DNA of 64,000 nucleotides, from positions 62,001 through 126,000 of the forward strand of contig NZ_JACOIK010000001.1 in the NCBI RefSeq assembly GCF_014692515.1. Direction: 5' to 3'. Below, piece by piece: positions 53,948 through 62,618 of this stretch (positions within the stretch are counted from its first letter, which is position 1; every line of letters begins with the position of its first letter). Origin of the DNA: Sphingobacterium micropteri (lineage in GTDB: Bacteria; Bacteroidota; Bacteroidia; Sphingobacteriales; Sphingobacteriaceae). Below the pieces are notes generated by a model, which saw nothing but the letters and a program-made list of their open reading frames with translations, did no database searches and was not told where the DNA came from. A program made the position numbers and the translations under genes.

Positions 53948-54556
53948 TTGAAAAAGCAAATTTACAGACAGCTTCGAGTATATCGATATGTCTTCTATCG
54001 AGAAACACTTGTTGACCCTCGTGAACATTTTTGGTCTTTTGTCGGCGCTTTCGTCGGCATTTTTATTATCGCGTTTATTCAATCGCTACATTTGCCCATA
54101 TTGGAGAATGTGTTTTTAATTGGCTCGTTTGGTGCTTCTTCCGTATTAGTATATGGTGCAATACAAAGCCCGTTGGCACAGCCCCGAAATCTAGTTGGGG
54201 GACATGTGGTATCGGCATTTGTCGGGGTGACTGTTGCATACTTATTGCCACCTGTTATCTGGCTTACAGCTCCGCTAGCGGTTGCGCTCTCCATTGTGTT
54301 TATGCAGATTACCCGTACACTCCATCCTCCGGGTGGTGCGACGGCATTGATCGCTGTGGCCAGCAGCACGAAAGTAGCTTCGATGGGATATTGGTATGTA
54401 TTAAGTCCAGTTTTATCGGGGGCATTGATTTTACTCTTTACCGCACTTATATTTAATAATATTACGGATAAACGTCATTATCCGGTTAAATATTCGCGAT
54501 TGCGTCGTTCTCGAAGAAGGCATTTAAAAGCCAGACGACTTGGAGTAAGACGTTAA
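53948..54556 (+). CDS. HPP family integral membrane protein
   Basis: The 202-residue protein starts at a TTG (53948), the only start before the conserved region; no in-frame ATG lies nearby. It has a basic N-terminus, four or five membrane segments, and the HPP family block TRTLHPPGGATALIAVA after a second family-like block PRNLVGGHVVSAFVG. The C-terminus is very arginine-rich (RLRRSRRRHLKARRLGVRR). HPP proteins are proposed transporters; nitrite transport is shown for a plant/cyanobacterial relative. It follows rlmB closely and ends at a terminator. It has no CBS domain. Confidence 0.85.
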   Translation: MKKQIYRQLRVYRYVFYRETLVDPREHFWSFVGAFVGIFIIAFIQSLHLPILENVFLIGSFGASSVLVYGAIQSPLAQPRNLVGGHVVSAFVGVTVAYLLPPVIWLTAPLAVALSIVFMQITRTLHPPGGATALIAVASSTKVASMGYWYVLSPVLSGALILLFTALIFNNITDKRHYPVKYSRLRRSRRRHLKARRLGVRR

Positions 54557-54575
54557 GATTTTCTGAAGAACAGAA

Positions 54576-54610
54576 AAAAGCCGGATTTTCATGCAGAAAA
54601 CCCGGCTTTT
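54576..54610. terminator. Bidirectional intrinsic terminator
   Basis: AAAAGCCGGATTTTC (54576-54590) pairs with GAAAACCCGGCTTTT (54596-54610) across a 5-base loop with one mismatch. It lies between the convergent HPP and DEAD-box genes and has A/T flanks on both sides. Confidence 0.85.
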
Positions 54611-54632
54611 AAATAATGATAAATCGTAATGA

Positions 54633-56447
54633 TTAATATCTAGAGCGAGAAGAAGAAGACTGACGTCTTCCGGAGCGCTCTCCACCACCGAAGCCACCAG
54701 AACTACGTCTGTCGCCTCTGAAAGAACCTCCTTTTCTGTCTCTATCTCCACCTCCACTTCTGCGTCTTCCGCCGCCGTCGCCGCCTCTAGAGCGACCACC
54801 GCTGTGACTTTCGTCGCCAGATACTTCAACGCGAACTGCGCGGCCATTGTACTCTGTACCTTGGAAGCCTTCGAATACTTTGTTTACCTCTGCATCTTGT
54901 ACCTCGAAGAAAGTGAATACACCTTTCATATCGATTTTTCCGACTGATTTTCCAGATATATTTGCGGCATCGCAAATAAGACCAAGCATATCACCACGTG
55001 AAAACTCATCTACAGAACCAAGGTTGATGAACAAGCGTGTGTATCCGTTTGAAGCAGCTCTGCTTCTGCGTTCACCACGTTCTCCGCGATCACCACGTTC
55101 TCCACGATCACTTTCACGAGCATCAACGTTCAAGTCTGGTGCATTTTGATAATAATCTAAGAAACGGTTAAACTCTAGCGAAGCGAAACGTGTAATGATG
55201 TCTTCTTTTGACAAATCTTGCATGCTTTCCATAATACTTGGAAGGTATGGAGCGATTCTTTCTTCGTTGATCTCCGCGTTACGTATTTTATCCGTCATAG
55301 CAAGAAGTTGTTTTTCAACGACTTCGCCAGCTTGAGGTACTTGTTTCTTTTCAAACTGTTTGCCTATGATTTTTTCGATGCGACGGATCTTTCCTAATTC
55401 TTTAACGTTAATTAAGGAAAGGGAGACACCGGTCTTTCCGGCGCGGGCCGTACGACCGGAACGGTGTGTGTAATTTTCAACCTCATCCGGTAGGGAGAAG
55501 TTAATAACGTGTGTCACATCGTTCACATCAATACCACGAGCCGCTACGTCTGTTGCAATTAATAGTTGCAAACTGCGATCACGGTAGCGTTTCATTACCT
55601 TATCACGTTGTTGTTGAGACAAGTCTCCATGCAACGAGTCGGCATTGTAGCCATCTTTTACCAAAGCTTCCGCTATTTCTTGTGTTTCAATCTTTGTACG
55701 ACAGAACACAATACCGAAAATCTCTGGGTAATAGTCTACAATACGTTTGAACGCCGCATATTTGTCCCTAGCCTTAATGACATAATAATGGTGTTCAATG
55801 TTTGCATTACCGGTGTTTTTTGTGCCAACGGTAAGCTCTTGAGGGTTGGTCATGTAGTTTTGTGCTATACGACGTACCTCTTTTGGCATAGTTGCTGAAA
55901 ACAACCATGTTTTCTTTGTGTCGGGCGTTTCCGAAAGAATGTTGTTGATATCCTCTTGGAATCCCATGTTCAACATTTCATCTGCTTCATCCAATACAAC
56001 ATACTTCACATTGGAGAAGTCGATTGCTTTTCTGCCGATGATGTCTAGCATACGTCCAGGGGTAGCTACGACAATCTGTACACCGCGACGAATCTGGCGT
56101 AATTGGTCAGAAATATTTGCGCCACCGTAAACGGCAACAACGTGTACATCGTCAATGTACTTAGCAAATTTCTCTAAATCTTTTGCGATTTGTAAGCATA
56201 GCTCACGCGTAGGACATAATACTAAAGCCTGCGGATGCTTTTGAGTAAAGTCGATTAACTCTAAAAGTGGAAGACCAAATGCCGCTGTCTTTCCTGTGCC
56301 GGTTTGGGCTAATCCGACAAAATCGTCGTTACCAGTCAATAAAACAGGAATGGCTTTTTCCTGAATAGGAGATGGTTTCTCGAAACCCATCTCAGTGATG
56401 GCATTAACAACTTCATGACGGATCCCCAAGTCTAAAAATGGGTTCAT
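54633..56447 (-). CDS. DEAD-box ATP-dependent RNA helicase with Arg/Gly-rich tail
   Basis: The start is set at the ATG at 56447 (MNPFLDLGIRHEVVNAI), since a longer frame to 56540 would cover the promoter. The 604-residue protein has Q motif, AQTGTGKTAA, DEAD, SAT, ARGID and HRSGRTAR motifs in order. A DbpA-type RNA-binding domain (about 470-550, RLFINLGSVDEFSRGDML) follows. A disordered tail of about 50 residues rich in Arg, Gly and Ser closes the protein. It resembles DeaD/CsdA helicases acting in ribosome assembly and RNA decay, particularly in the cold. The tail should bind RNA non-specifically. Confidence 0.93.
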   Translation of the reverse strand: MNPFLDLGIRHEVVNAITEMGFEKPSPIQEKAIPVLLTGNDDFVGLAQTGTGKTAAFGLPLLELIDFTQKHPQALVLCPTRELCLQIAKDLEKFAKYIDDVHVVAVYGGANISDQLRQIRRGVQIVVATPGRMLDIIGRKAIDFSNVKYVVLDEADEMLNMGFQEDINNILSETPDTKKTWLFSATMPKEVRRIAQNYMTNPQELTVGTKNTGNANIEHHYYVIKARDKYAAFKRIVDYYPEIFGIVFCRTKIETQEIAEALVKDGYNADSLHGDLSQQQRDKVMKRYRDRSLQLLIATDVAARGIDVNDVTHVINFSLPDEVENYTHRSGRTARAGKTGVSLSLINVKELGKIRRIEKIIGKQFEKKQVPQAGEVVEKQLLAMTDKIRNAEINEERIAPYLPSIMESMQDLSKEDIITRFASLEFNRFLDYYQNAPDLNVDARESDRGERGDRGERGERRSRAASNGYTRLFINLGSVDEFSRGDMLGLICDAANISGKSVGKIDMKGVFTFFEVQDAEVNKVFEGFQGTEYNGRAVRVEVSGDESHSGGRSRGGDGGGRRRSGGGDRDRKGGSFRGDRRSSGGFGGGERSGRRQSSSSRSRY

Positions 56448-56487
56448 GAAATAAATTATACAATAGGCTCTATTGCCTAAGGCGGTG

Positions 56488-56515
56488 CAAAGATAGGGAT
56501 AATATTTGAAAACAA
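56488..56515 (-). promoter_or_regulatory. Promoter of the DEAD-box helicase gene
   Basis: On the minus strand TATCTTTG (plus-strand 56488-56495) is an exact -7 element and TTG (56513-56515) lies 17 bases upstream. It predicts a leader of about 35 bases, with a small CAATA/TATTG hairpin, before the ATG at 56447. Confidence 0.6.
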
Positions 56516-56550
56516 AAAATAATATTCTTTTTTTGAGCAAGATTATAATA

Positions 56551-56586
56551 AAAAATGGCTGCCTATACTATAGCGCAGCCATTTTT
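56551..56586 (-). terminator. Intrinsic terminator of the OmpA gene
   Basis: AAAAATGGCTGC (56551-56562) pairs exactly with GCAGCCATTTTT (56575-56586) around a 12-base loop. On the minus strand it follows the OmpA stop codon by 26 bases and ends in a T-run; A/T flanks may let it work on both strands. Confidence 0.85.
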
Positions 56587-56612
56587 ATTTTACTGTTTAA
56601 TGTTTACTAGTT

Positions 56613-57959
56613 TTAGTATAGCGTAAATTCTACGCGACGGTTTTGTTGACGACCTTCTGCTGTCGCATTGGTAGCAATAGGTTGTGTCGGGCCATAGCCT
56701 GTAGCTTCAATGCGGGAAGCGTTCGCTCCTTTGGAAACGAGATAGGATTTGACAGCCTCCGCACGTTCTTTCGATAAACGCATGTTCGTTTGCATAGAAC
56801 CGGTATTATCAGTGTGGCCAGCAAGTTTTAAGCTGAAGTTTTTCTCGATAAGAAGTGCAGCTACACTATTCAATGAAGGGTAAGAGGTGGAACGGATAGT
56901 TGATTTCCCTAAATCAAACTCTAGGTTTTTAATAGCCTCATCCACCACTTTTCTATCTTCTTCTGTCACGACGATCTTTTCGATTACTTTTGTTTCGTGT
57001 TTTAATTCCGGAAGAGGACAACCGGATCCATCTACTTTGACGCCTGCAGGTGTTTCCGGACATTTATCAAATTTATTGGCTACACCATCACCATCATCGT
57101 CTTGCAAATCGCTGTTTAAACTGGACAGGCGAGAAGACAATGCCTGGTTCTCCTGTTTTAACGCGTCGTTTTGTGCTTTTAGGTCGTCATACTTCATGCT
57201 GTAGTCGTTTACCAGTGTCGCAACAGGATTGGAGTTGTTGAGTGCTGGTTTAGAACTATTGCCCAAGGTAATCTCCAGTCCAGCATGTGCATAGGAGAAC
57301 AAATCATTTTTAAATGTACCGCCTGGTTGTCCATCAAAATGTTGGTTTGCCCAATTTAGCTGATAGCCTAGGTCAATGTTGATGCCCCTAGCAACTGCAA
57401 ACTTGAACCCGAAATCTGCAGGTACATATAATTTGGTAGTTGCATCATGTGTCGTTGCTGCACCATCTGCATCGGTTACGGTTGTTTCAAAATTCAGTGC
57501 GCCAAGACCTACTGCGAAATAAGGTTTGACAAAGCTGTTGAAGAAACGCCAGTTGGTGTTGGCCATTGTCCATTCACCTGACAAGGCGGCCGACCAAGGT
57601 GCTTTTGTTTCAAATGCTGCAATAGCTGTTCCGGTCGCATCTTCATTTTTACCAGCAACTTTCCCGCCCATATATTGTGCTTTTAGGCCGAAAGATGGAG
57701 AAATTTGTTTTTTAATGTAGGCACTATACCCGAGGTTGTGTTCGAGTTTGTCAAAACCGTCGCGGTTGAAACCAAAGATGTTAGACTGGTTCAATACGCC
57801 GGCATTCAGCCCTATTGACCAGGTTCTGTATTGTGTTTCCGCACCTAGGGGAGTCGTACCTTCAATACTTGCTTGTTTTTGTGCTTGCGCAACAGAGACG
57901 CTACCCAATAAACTGGCCATCCCTGCAATCGCTACATTTTTTAAGTTAAAATTCCACAT
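56613..57959 (-). CDS. OmpA family outer membrane protein with TSP3 repeat
   Basis: I place the start at the ATG at 57959 (MWNFNLKNVAIAGM), which gives a signal peptide ending VAQAQ; a longer frame to 58082 would run through the promoter -7 element. The 448-residue protein has an N-terminal eight-strand-type barrel (about 30-225), a coiled linker (about 240-275) and a calcium-binding thrombospondin type 3 repeat (DDDGDGVANKFDKCPET). The C-terminal OmpA peptidoglycan-binding domain (about 330-448) contains LAGHTDNTGS, RLSKERAEAVKSYL and RQQNRRVEF. It anchors the outer membrane to peptidoglycan. It is monocistronic. Confidence 0.93.
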   Translation of the reverse strand: MWNFNLKNVAIAGMASLLGSVSVAQAQKQASIEGTTPLGAETQYRTWSIGLNAGVLNQSNIFGFNRDGFDKLEHNLGYSAYIKKQISPSFGLKAQYMGGKVAGKNEDATGTAIAAFETKAPWSAALSGEWTMANTNWRFFNSFVKPYFAVGLGALNFETTVTDADGAATTHDATTKLYVPADFGFKFAVARGINIDLGYQLNWANQHFDGQPGGTFKNDLFSYAHAGLEITLGNSSKPALNNSNPVATLVNDYSMKYDDLKAQNDALKQENQALSSRLSSLNSDLQDDDGDGVANKFDKCPETPAGVKVDGSGCPLPELKHETKVIEKIVVTEEDRKVVDEAIKNLEFDLGKSTIRSTSYPSLNSVAALLIEKNFSLKLAGHTDNTGSMQTNMRLSKERAEAVKSYLVSKGANASRIEATGYGPTQPIATNATAEGRQQNRRVEFTLY

Positions 57960-58019
57960 ATAAGAGCTATTAATAATTATTTGATTATATGAACACGTAT
58001 GGCTAAGCAATTGTTTTGC

Positions 58020-58027
58020 CAAAAGTA
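58020..58027 (-). promoter_or_regulatory. Promoter -7 element of the OmpA gene
   Basis: On the minus strand TACTTTTG is an exact TAnnTTTG match about 60 bases before the ATG at 57959. No TTG is found at the usual distance, so only the -7 half is supported. It lies between the stress-protein terminator and the OmpA gene. Confidence 0.45.
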
Positions 58028-58061
58028 ATGTGAAACGAGTGGGCAGTCCTGAAATCGAATA

Positions 58062-58096
58062 GAAAAAAATCTCTTGTAGCAACTATGCTACAAGAG
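58062..58096 (-). terminator. Intrinsic terminator of the universal stress protein operon
   Basis: CTCTTGTAGCA (58071-58081) and TGCTACAAGAG (58086-58096) are exact reverse complements around ACTA. On the minus strand the stem is followed by a run of seven T residues, a classic terminator 27 bases after the stop of the second stress gene. Confidence 0.9.
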
Positions 58097-58122
58097 GAAG
58101 AATGTTTTTACAGAAAAATCGT

Positions 58123-58983
58123 TTATTTGCTTCGTACAGGAGCGAACAAGGTCGGTATGGTCATATTGTAGGCCATTTTACGCACAATATTTTCCTCTAC
58201 CAATCGTCGGAAAATACTTTTACGGCTACGGGTAATGAGTAAGAAATCTATCTGTTCGTCAATTAAAACGTTAGAAATCGCATGCGATACATTTTCTGCC
58301 GCCCGATTATAAAGTACTTGGGGTTTTATCGTATACGAAATATTCTGAATGCCAGTCCGGTTAATGATTTCTTCGATCCAGCCTTTGAACTGTACATCTA
58401 TATCGCTGATACGGCGGTCGTCTTTGTTTACGTAAATCAATACCAGTTCGAATTCATTGCCAATAAGCCTAATGGCATGCTGGAGTACCTCTATTTCACC
58501 CTCTTTAAAATTACAGAGCAAGCCTACTCGATCTTTCTGGAGTCCTTTCGTATTTTGCGGAACGCCAAGAACGGGAGTTTTGGTGTTGAGTATAACATCA
58601 TACGTATTGCTGCCTAGAAAGATCGCTTCTAATCCGGAGGAGCCTTTCGTTCCCATGACAACAGCATCGTAGTCAAATCCGGCTGTTATCTTGCTGATTT
58701 CTTCAAAAAGGTTACCTTCTTTGAATATACTGTTGAACGTAATATCTGGATGTTCTTTTCGGATATTTGCTAAGAGTTTTTCCATATCCTTTTCCGATAT
58801 TTTCACCTGCGGATCTTCAATAGGGTAGGCTTGCCGGTTTACATACGAATTAGAATGATGCGTGAAAACATGGACGAAGTCTACTTCTTGTTTTCGTTCA
58901 TTTTGCGAAATAAGCTGACAAGCATATTGAATAGCAGTTAGCGAATCCTCGGAAAAGTCAACGGGTATTAATATTTTGCTCAT
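58123..58983 (-). CDS. Universal stress protein, tandem UspA domains (second of pair)
   Basis: The 286-residue protein has two UspA folds (about 1-145 and 150-286). The first opens MSKILIPVDFSEDSLTAI and carries the nucleotide-binding-like block VVMGTKGSSGLEAIFLGSN; the second is more degenerate, ending MAYNMTIPTLFAPV. Such proteins are cytoplasmic and induced by stress or energy limits; the Gly-rich block suggests ATP binding by the first domain. It begins 11 bp after its paralogue and the pair ends at a strong terminator. Confidence 0.9.
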   Translation of the reverse strand: MSKILIPVDFSEDSLTAIQYACQLISQNERKQEVDFVHVFTHHSNSYVNRQAYPIEDPQVKISEKDMEKLLANIRKEHPDITFNSIFKEGNLFEEISKITAGFDYDAVVMGTKGSSGLEAIFLGSNTYDVILNTKTPVLGVPQNTKGLQKDRVGLLCNFKEGEIEVLQHAIRLIGNEFELVLIYVNKDDRRISDIDVQFKGWIEEIINRTGIQNISYTIKPQVLYNRAAENVSHAISNVLIDEQIDFLLITRSRKSIFRRLVEENIVRKMAYNMTIPTLFAPVRSK

Positions 58984-58994
58984 GGGTATATTGT

Positions 58995-59849
58995 TTATAT
59001 AGTTTTTCCAAAAAAAGCCGGCTTTTGCAGCTTCAATGTCATGGCTTTGGATACCGATGACGTAAACAATCTTTCAAAAAATGTTTTTCGGGTTTTTGAA
59101 ACTAAAATAATGTCGATGTCCTGGGTATCGATCAAGGTGCTGAGAACTTCTGGTATCGTATCTTGGTTCTTATCCTCTTTTAAAGTAGGCGCTATGAGTT
59201 TATTGGTTTGCCGTACCGCTGAAAACTCGTCTACATTAAAAGCCCATGAATCTATCCGGTTGTTGACCGAAGCAACCTTTTCACTTTCTTTGTATACGTG
59301 GATAAGAGCAACGTCGATCTCCTGTTTGAAAATATGGACAAACTCTTGAAGCGTTGTCAATTCCTCTTGTTTAAAATTCGTTAATAATCCTGCCTTTTTT
59401 ATTACTGTCGGAATGTATTCGATATTGGGTATGACAATAACCGGAATAGGTGATTTTGCGACAATTAATGCTGTATTACTTCCCCAGAATATATTTTTGT
59501 TTGCTGATGCTCCTGTTGTTCCCATGGCAATAGCGACATAATCTTCCTTTTTTGCTTCTTTAGGGAGTGCCTCCTCCAAAAGTCCGCGATCATTATGATA
59601 AGATATCGGTGTGTCAGGGTATTGGTCTTGAAGCCGATGTACCCATTCTTTCATCGTCAGATCGGCCTTTAATACGTCAGATTGCACACGTTCTCCTTCC
59701 AATTCGTTTTCGTCAAAACCGGATGAAACTGCTGTGTAGAAATGAATAATATGCAAACTGTATTGGTGCTTTTTAGCCATTTCCGCGGCATATCGGGCAG
59801 CCAAAAATGCGTTTTCCGAAAAGTCAGTCGGTACTAAGATCTTCTTCAT
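58995..59849 (-). CDS. Universal stress protein, tandem UspA domains (first of pair)
   Basis: The 284-residue protein has the same two-domain plan as its downstream neighbour: MKKILVPTDFSENAFLAARY at the start and AIAMGTTGASANKNIFWGSN as the ATP-binding-like block. The second domain ends LKLQKPAFFG. The two genes are probably an old tandem duplication, now well diverged. It is the first gene of a two-gene minus-strand operon and is divergent from alaS across 151 bp. The targets are unknown. Confidence 0.9.
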   Translation of the reverse strand: MKKILVPTDFSENAFLAARYAAEMAKKHQYSLHIIHFYTAVSSGFDENELEGERVQSDVLKADLTMKEWVHRLQDQYPDTPISYHNDRGLLEEALPKEAKKEDYVAIAMGTTGASANKNIFWGSNTALIVAKSPIPVIVIPNIEYIPTVIKKAGLLTNFKQEELTTLQEFVHIFKQEIDVALIHVYKESEKVASVNNRIDSWAFNVDEFSAVRQTNKLIAPTLKEDKNQDTIPEVLSTLIDTQDIDIILVSKTRKTFFERLFTSSVSKAMTLKLQKPAFFGKTI

Positions 59850-59939
59850 TATAAGTCGATGATTACTGTATAAAAGTACAAATAATAAGTGGTTTTAAGA
59901 ATTTAAAAGTAGGTTACTGTATACGCTATATGCTAAGCG

Positions 59940-59970
59940 TTGTGAGAGCAAGCATTTTTAGCTATTTTTG
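59940..59970 (+). promoter_or_regulatory. Bacteroidota-type promoter for alaS
   Basis: TTG at 59940-59942 and TATTTTTG at 59963-59970 are 20 bases apart, an exact consensus fit. Transcription would start near 59977, about 24 bases before the ATG at 60001. Confidence 0.7.
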
Positions 59971-60000
59971 TACCTCGAAAATAAGTATATATAGGATTCC

Positions 60001-62613
60001 ATGACCAGCAAAGAAATACGCGAAGCTTTTTTAAGTTTTTTCAAGAACAAATCACACGATATCGTGCCTTCCGCTCCAGTTGTTGTGAAAGATGATCCCA
60101 CGTTGATGTTTACCAATGCAGGGATGAACCAGTTTAAGGAGATTTTTTTGGGAGAGACGCTTCCGAAGCATACACGTGTGACCGACACGCAACGATGCCT
60201 ACGCGTATCGGGGAAGCACAATGATTTGGAAGAAGTCGGTATTGATACTTATCACCATACGTTGTTTGAAATGTTGGGCAATTGGTCGTTTGGTGATTAC
60301 TTTAAGAAGGAGGCGATTGCTTGGGCTTGGGAGTTGCTCACAGAAGTATATCAACTGGATCAAGATCGGTTGTATGTGACCATTTTTGAAGGAGATGAAA
60401 AAGAAGGGCTGGAACGGGACAGTGAAGCATACGATCTCTGGAAGAGCCACGTAGCGGAGGATAGGATTTTATTGGGTAACAAAAAAGATAACTTTTGGGA
60501 AATGGGCGAAACCGGACCTTGCGGCCCCTGTTCAGAAATCCATTATGATATGCGTTCGGATGAGGAACGTGAAGCCATAAGAGGGCAACAACTGGTCAAC
60601 GCCGATGATCCACAGGTTATCGAGATATGGAACCTGGTATTTATGCAGTTCAACCGATTGAAGAGTGGAAAATTGGAGCCCCTGCCGGCAAAACATGTGG
60701 ATACGGGCATGGGATTCGAACGCTTGGTACGTGCTATCCAGGGGAAGACGTCGAATTATGATACGGATGTTTTCCAGCCTATTATCCAATTTATTGCAGA
60801 GAGGGCTGGAATAACGTATGGTGCTGACGAGAAGACCGATATCGCTATGCGTGTATTGTCCGATCATATACGCGCCGTGAGTTTTGCAATTGCTGACGGG
60901 CAGCTGCCTTCCAACAATAAAGCAGGTTATGTTATACGGCGTATATTGCGTAGAGCGGTGCGTTATGCCTACACTTTTCTTGGTTTCAAAACACCGTTTA
61001 TTAATGAGCTGGTCCCGCTTTTGGCGAAGCAATTTGAAGGTGTGTTCGATGAACTTATACAACAGCAGAGTTTTGTACAGAAGGTGGTGTTGGAAGAAGA
61101 GGTTTCTTTTTTACGTACGCTAACAACAGGTATACAACGTTTTGAGAACTACATTGCTGAACATAGTGCAATCGAGGGTGATTTTGCTTTTGAATTGTTT
61201 GATACCTATGGTTTTCCGATAGACCTTACCGGGCTATTGGCACGGGAAAAAGGACTACGCGTAGATATGGAGGGGTTCCAGCGCGCCCTGCAACAACAGA
61301 AAGAACGCTCGCGTGCTGCTACAGCAATTGATACTGGCGATTGGGTTACGGTATCGAATGGTGATGAGACAGAATTTGTCGGATATGACTACCTAGAAGC
61401 AACTACACAGCTATTGAAATACAGAAAGGTCACGTCAAAAGGTAAGCAACAATATCAGCTTATCTTATCCGTTACGCCATTTTATGCGGAAGGTGGAGGA
61501 CAGGTCGGAGATTCTGGGTGGTTGATCTCTGACGCCAACGAAAAGGTCTATATTACCGATACCAAAAAAGAAAATGCACTTATTGTACATTTTGTAAACG
61601 AACTTCCGCCCGTATTAGAAGGTGATTTCAAAGCGGTCGTGGATAAGCATAAACGGCTTGATACGGAAAGCAATCACTCCGCTACACATTTATTACATGC
61701 TGCCTTAAGACAGGTGCTGGGAGATCATGTCGATCAGAAAGGCTCATTGGTCTCTCCGGATATATTGCGTTTTGACGTTTCGCATTTTGCGAAGATTACG
61801 CCGGAAGAACAAAAACAGGTAGAAGATATCGTCAACGCGAAAATAAGGGAGAATATTGCACTGAAAGAAGAACGTCAAGTTCCATATCAGGAAGCGATAG
61901 CGACTGGTGTCCGCGCATTATTCGGTGAAAAATATGGCGATTATGTGCGTGTGATTACGTTTGACGACGTCTTTTCGAAGGAGCTTTGTGGCGGTACACA
62001 TGTGCGGAGCACCGGCCAGATTGGTTTTTTCAAGATTATATCGGAATCTGCAGTAGCTGCCGGTGTACGACGTATCGAAGCGATAACAGGCTCGAAAGCA
62101 GCTGCGGTAATCCGCGAACAGTTTGAATTGGTGGACAAAATGCGGGAGCTGATGAACAATCCGAAAGATTTCGTTTCGACGGTGGAGAAAGTGTTGAACG
62201 AGAACCATGAACTGAAAAAAGCGATGGAGAACCATATCCGCGAAAAATCCTTGCAGATGAAAAAGGAATTGGAAGCAAAAGTGGAGCAGGTGGATGGTGT
62301 TAACTTTTTATCGCTGATAGTTGATCTCCCTAGTGCTGATGCGGTGAAAACATTGGCTTATGCTTTGAAAGGCGCTTTGGACAACGCATTTGTGGTGCTG
62401 GGAGCAGAGATTGATGGAAAACCCAACTTAACCGTAATGATTTCTGATGACTTGGCAAAAGCACGTGGATGGAATGCCGGAGCTATTGTTAAGGATTTGG
62501 CGAAAGATATTCAAGGTGGGGGAGGCGGACAGCCGTTTTTTGCGACGGCTGGCGGAAAGTTGGTCGAAGGACTTCCGAAAGCAATTGCTCGGGCAAAAGA
62601 TTTTGTAAAATAA
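60001..62613 (+). CDS. alaS: Alanyl-tRNA synthetase
   Basis: The 870-residue enzyme attaches alanine to tRNA-Ala. The class II catalytic core lies in the first 240 residues (MFTNAGMNQFKEIFLGE; GNWSFGDYFKKEA; ETGPCGPCSEIHYD). The tRNA-binding domain spans about 245-450. The editing domain has the zinc-binding motifs HSATHLLHAAL and CGGTHVRSTGQIG. The C-terminal domain ends with the glycine-rich block KDIQGGGGGQPFFATAGG. Length and order are normal. It has its own promoter and is followed after 5 bp by a TlpA-like gene that is probably co-transcribed. Confidence 0.97.
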   Translation: MTSKEIREAFLSFFKNKSHDIVPSAPVVVKDDPTLMFTNAGMNQFKEIFLGETLPKHTRVTDTQRCLRVSGKHNDLEEVGIDTYHHTLFEMLGNWSFGDYFKKEAIAWAWELLTEVYQLDQDRLYVTIFEGDEKEGLERDSEAYDLWKSHVAEDRILLGNKKDNFWEMGETGPCGPCSEIHYDMRSDEEREAIRGQQLVNADDPQVIEIWNLVFMQFNRLKSGKLEPLPAKHVDTGMGFERLVRAIQGKTSNYDTDVFQPIIQFIAERAGITYGADEKTDIAMRVLSDHIRAVSFAIADGQLPSNNKAGYVIRRILRRAVRYAYTFLGFKTPFINELVPLLAKQFEGVFDELIQQQSFVQKVVLEEEVSFLRTLTTGIQRFENYIAEHSAIEGDFAFELFDTYGFPIDLTGLLAREKGLRVDMEGFQRALQQQKERSRAATAIDTGDWVTVSNGDETEFVGYDYLEATTQLLKYRKVTSKGKQQYQLILSVTPFYAEGGGQVGDSGWLISDANEKVYITDTKKENALIVHFVNELPPVLEGDFKAVVDKHKRLDTESNHSATHLLHAALRQVLGDHVDQKGSLVSPDILRFDVSHFAKITPEEQKQVEDIVNAKIRENIALKEERQVPYQEAIATGVRALFGEKYGDYVRVITFDDVFSKELCGGTHVRSTGQIGFFKIISESAVAAGVRRIEAITGSKAAAVIREQFELVDKMRELMNNPKDFVSTVEKVLNENHELKKAMENHIREKSLQMKKELEAKVEQVDGVNFLSLIVDLPSADAVKTLAYALKGALDNAFVVLGAEIDGKPNLTVMISDDLAKARGWNAGAIVKDLAKDIQGGGGGQPFFATAGGKLVEGLPKAIARAKDFVK

Positions 62614-62618
62614 TAGAA

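Noticed and set aside
56448-56540. N-terminal extension of the DEAD-box helicase
   Set aside because: The stretch contains an exact minus-strand promoter -7 element and the family begins at the internal ATG at 56447.
57960-58082. N-terminal extension of the OmpA protein
   Set aside because: It would place the signal peptide internally and runs across the -7 element at 58020-58027; the ATG at 57959 gives a normal signal peptide.
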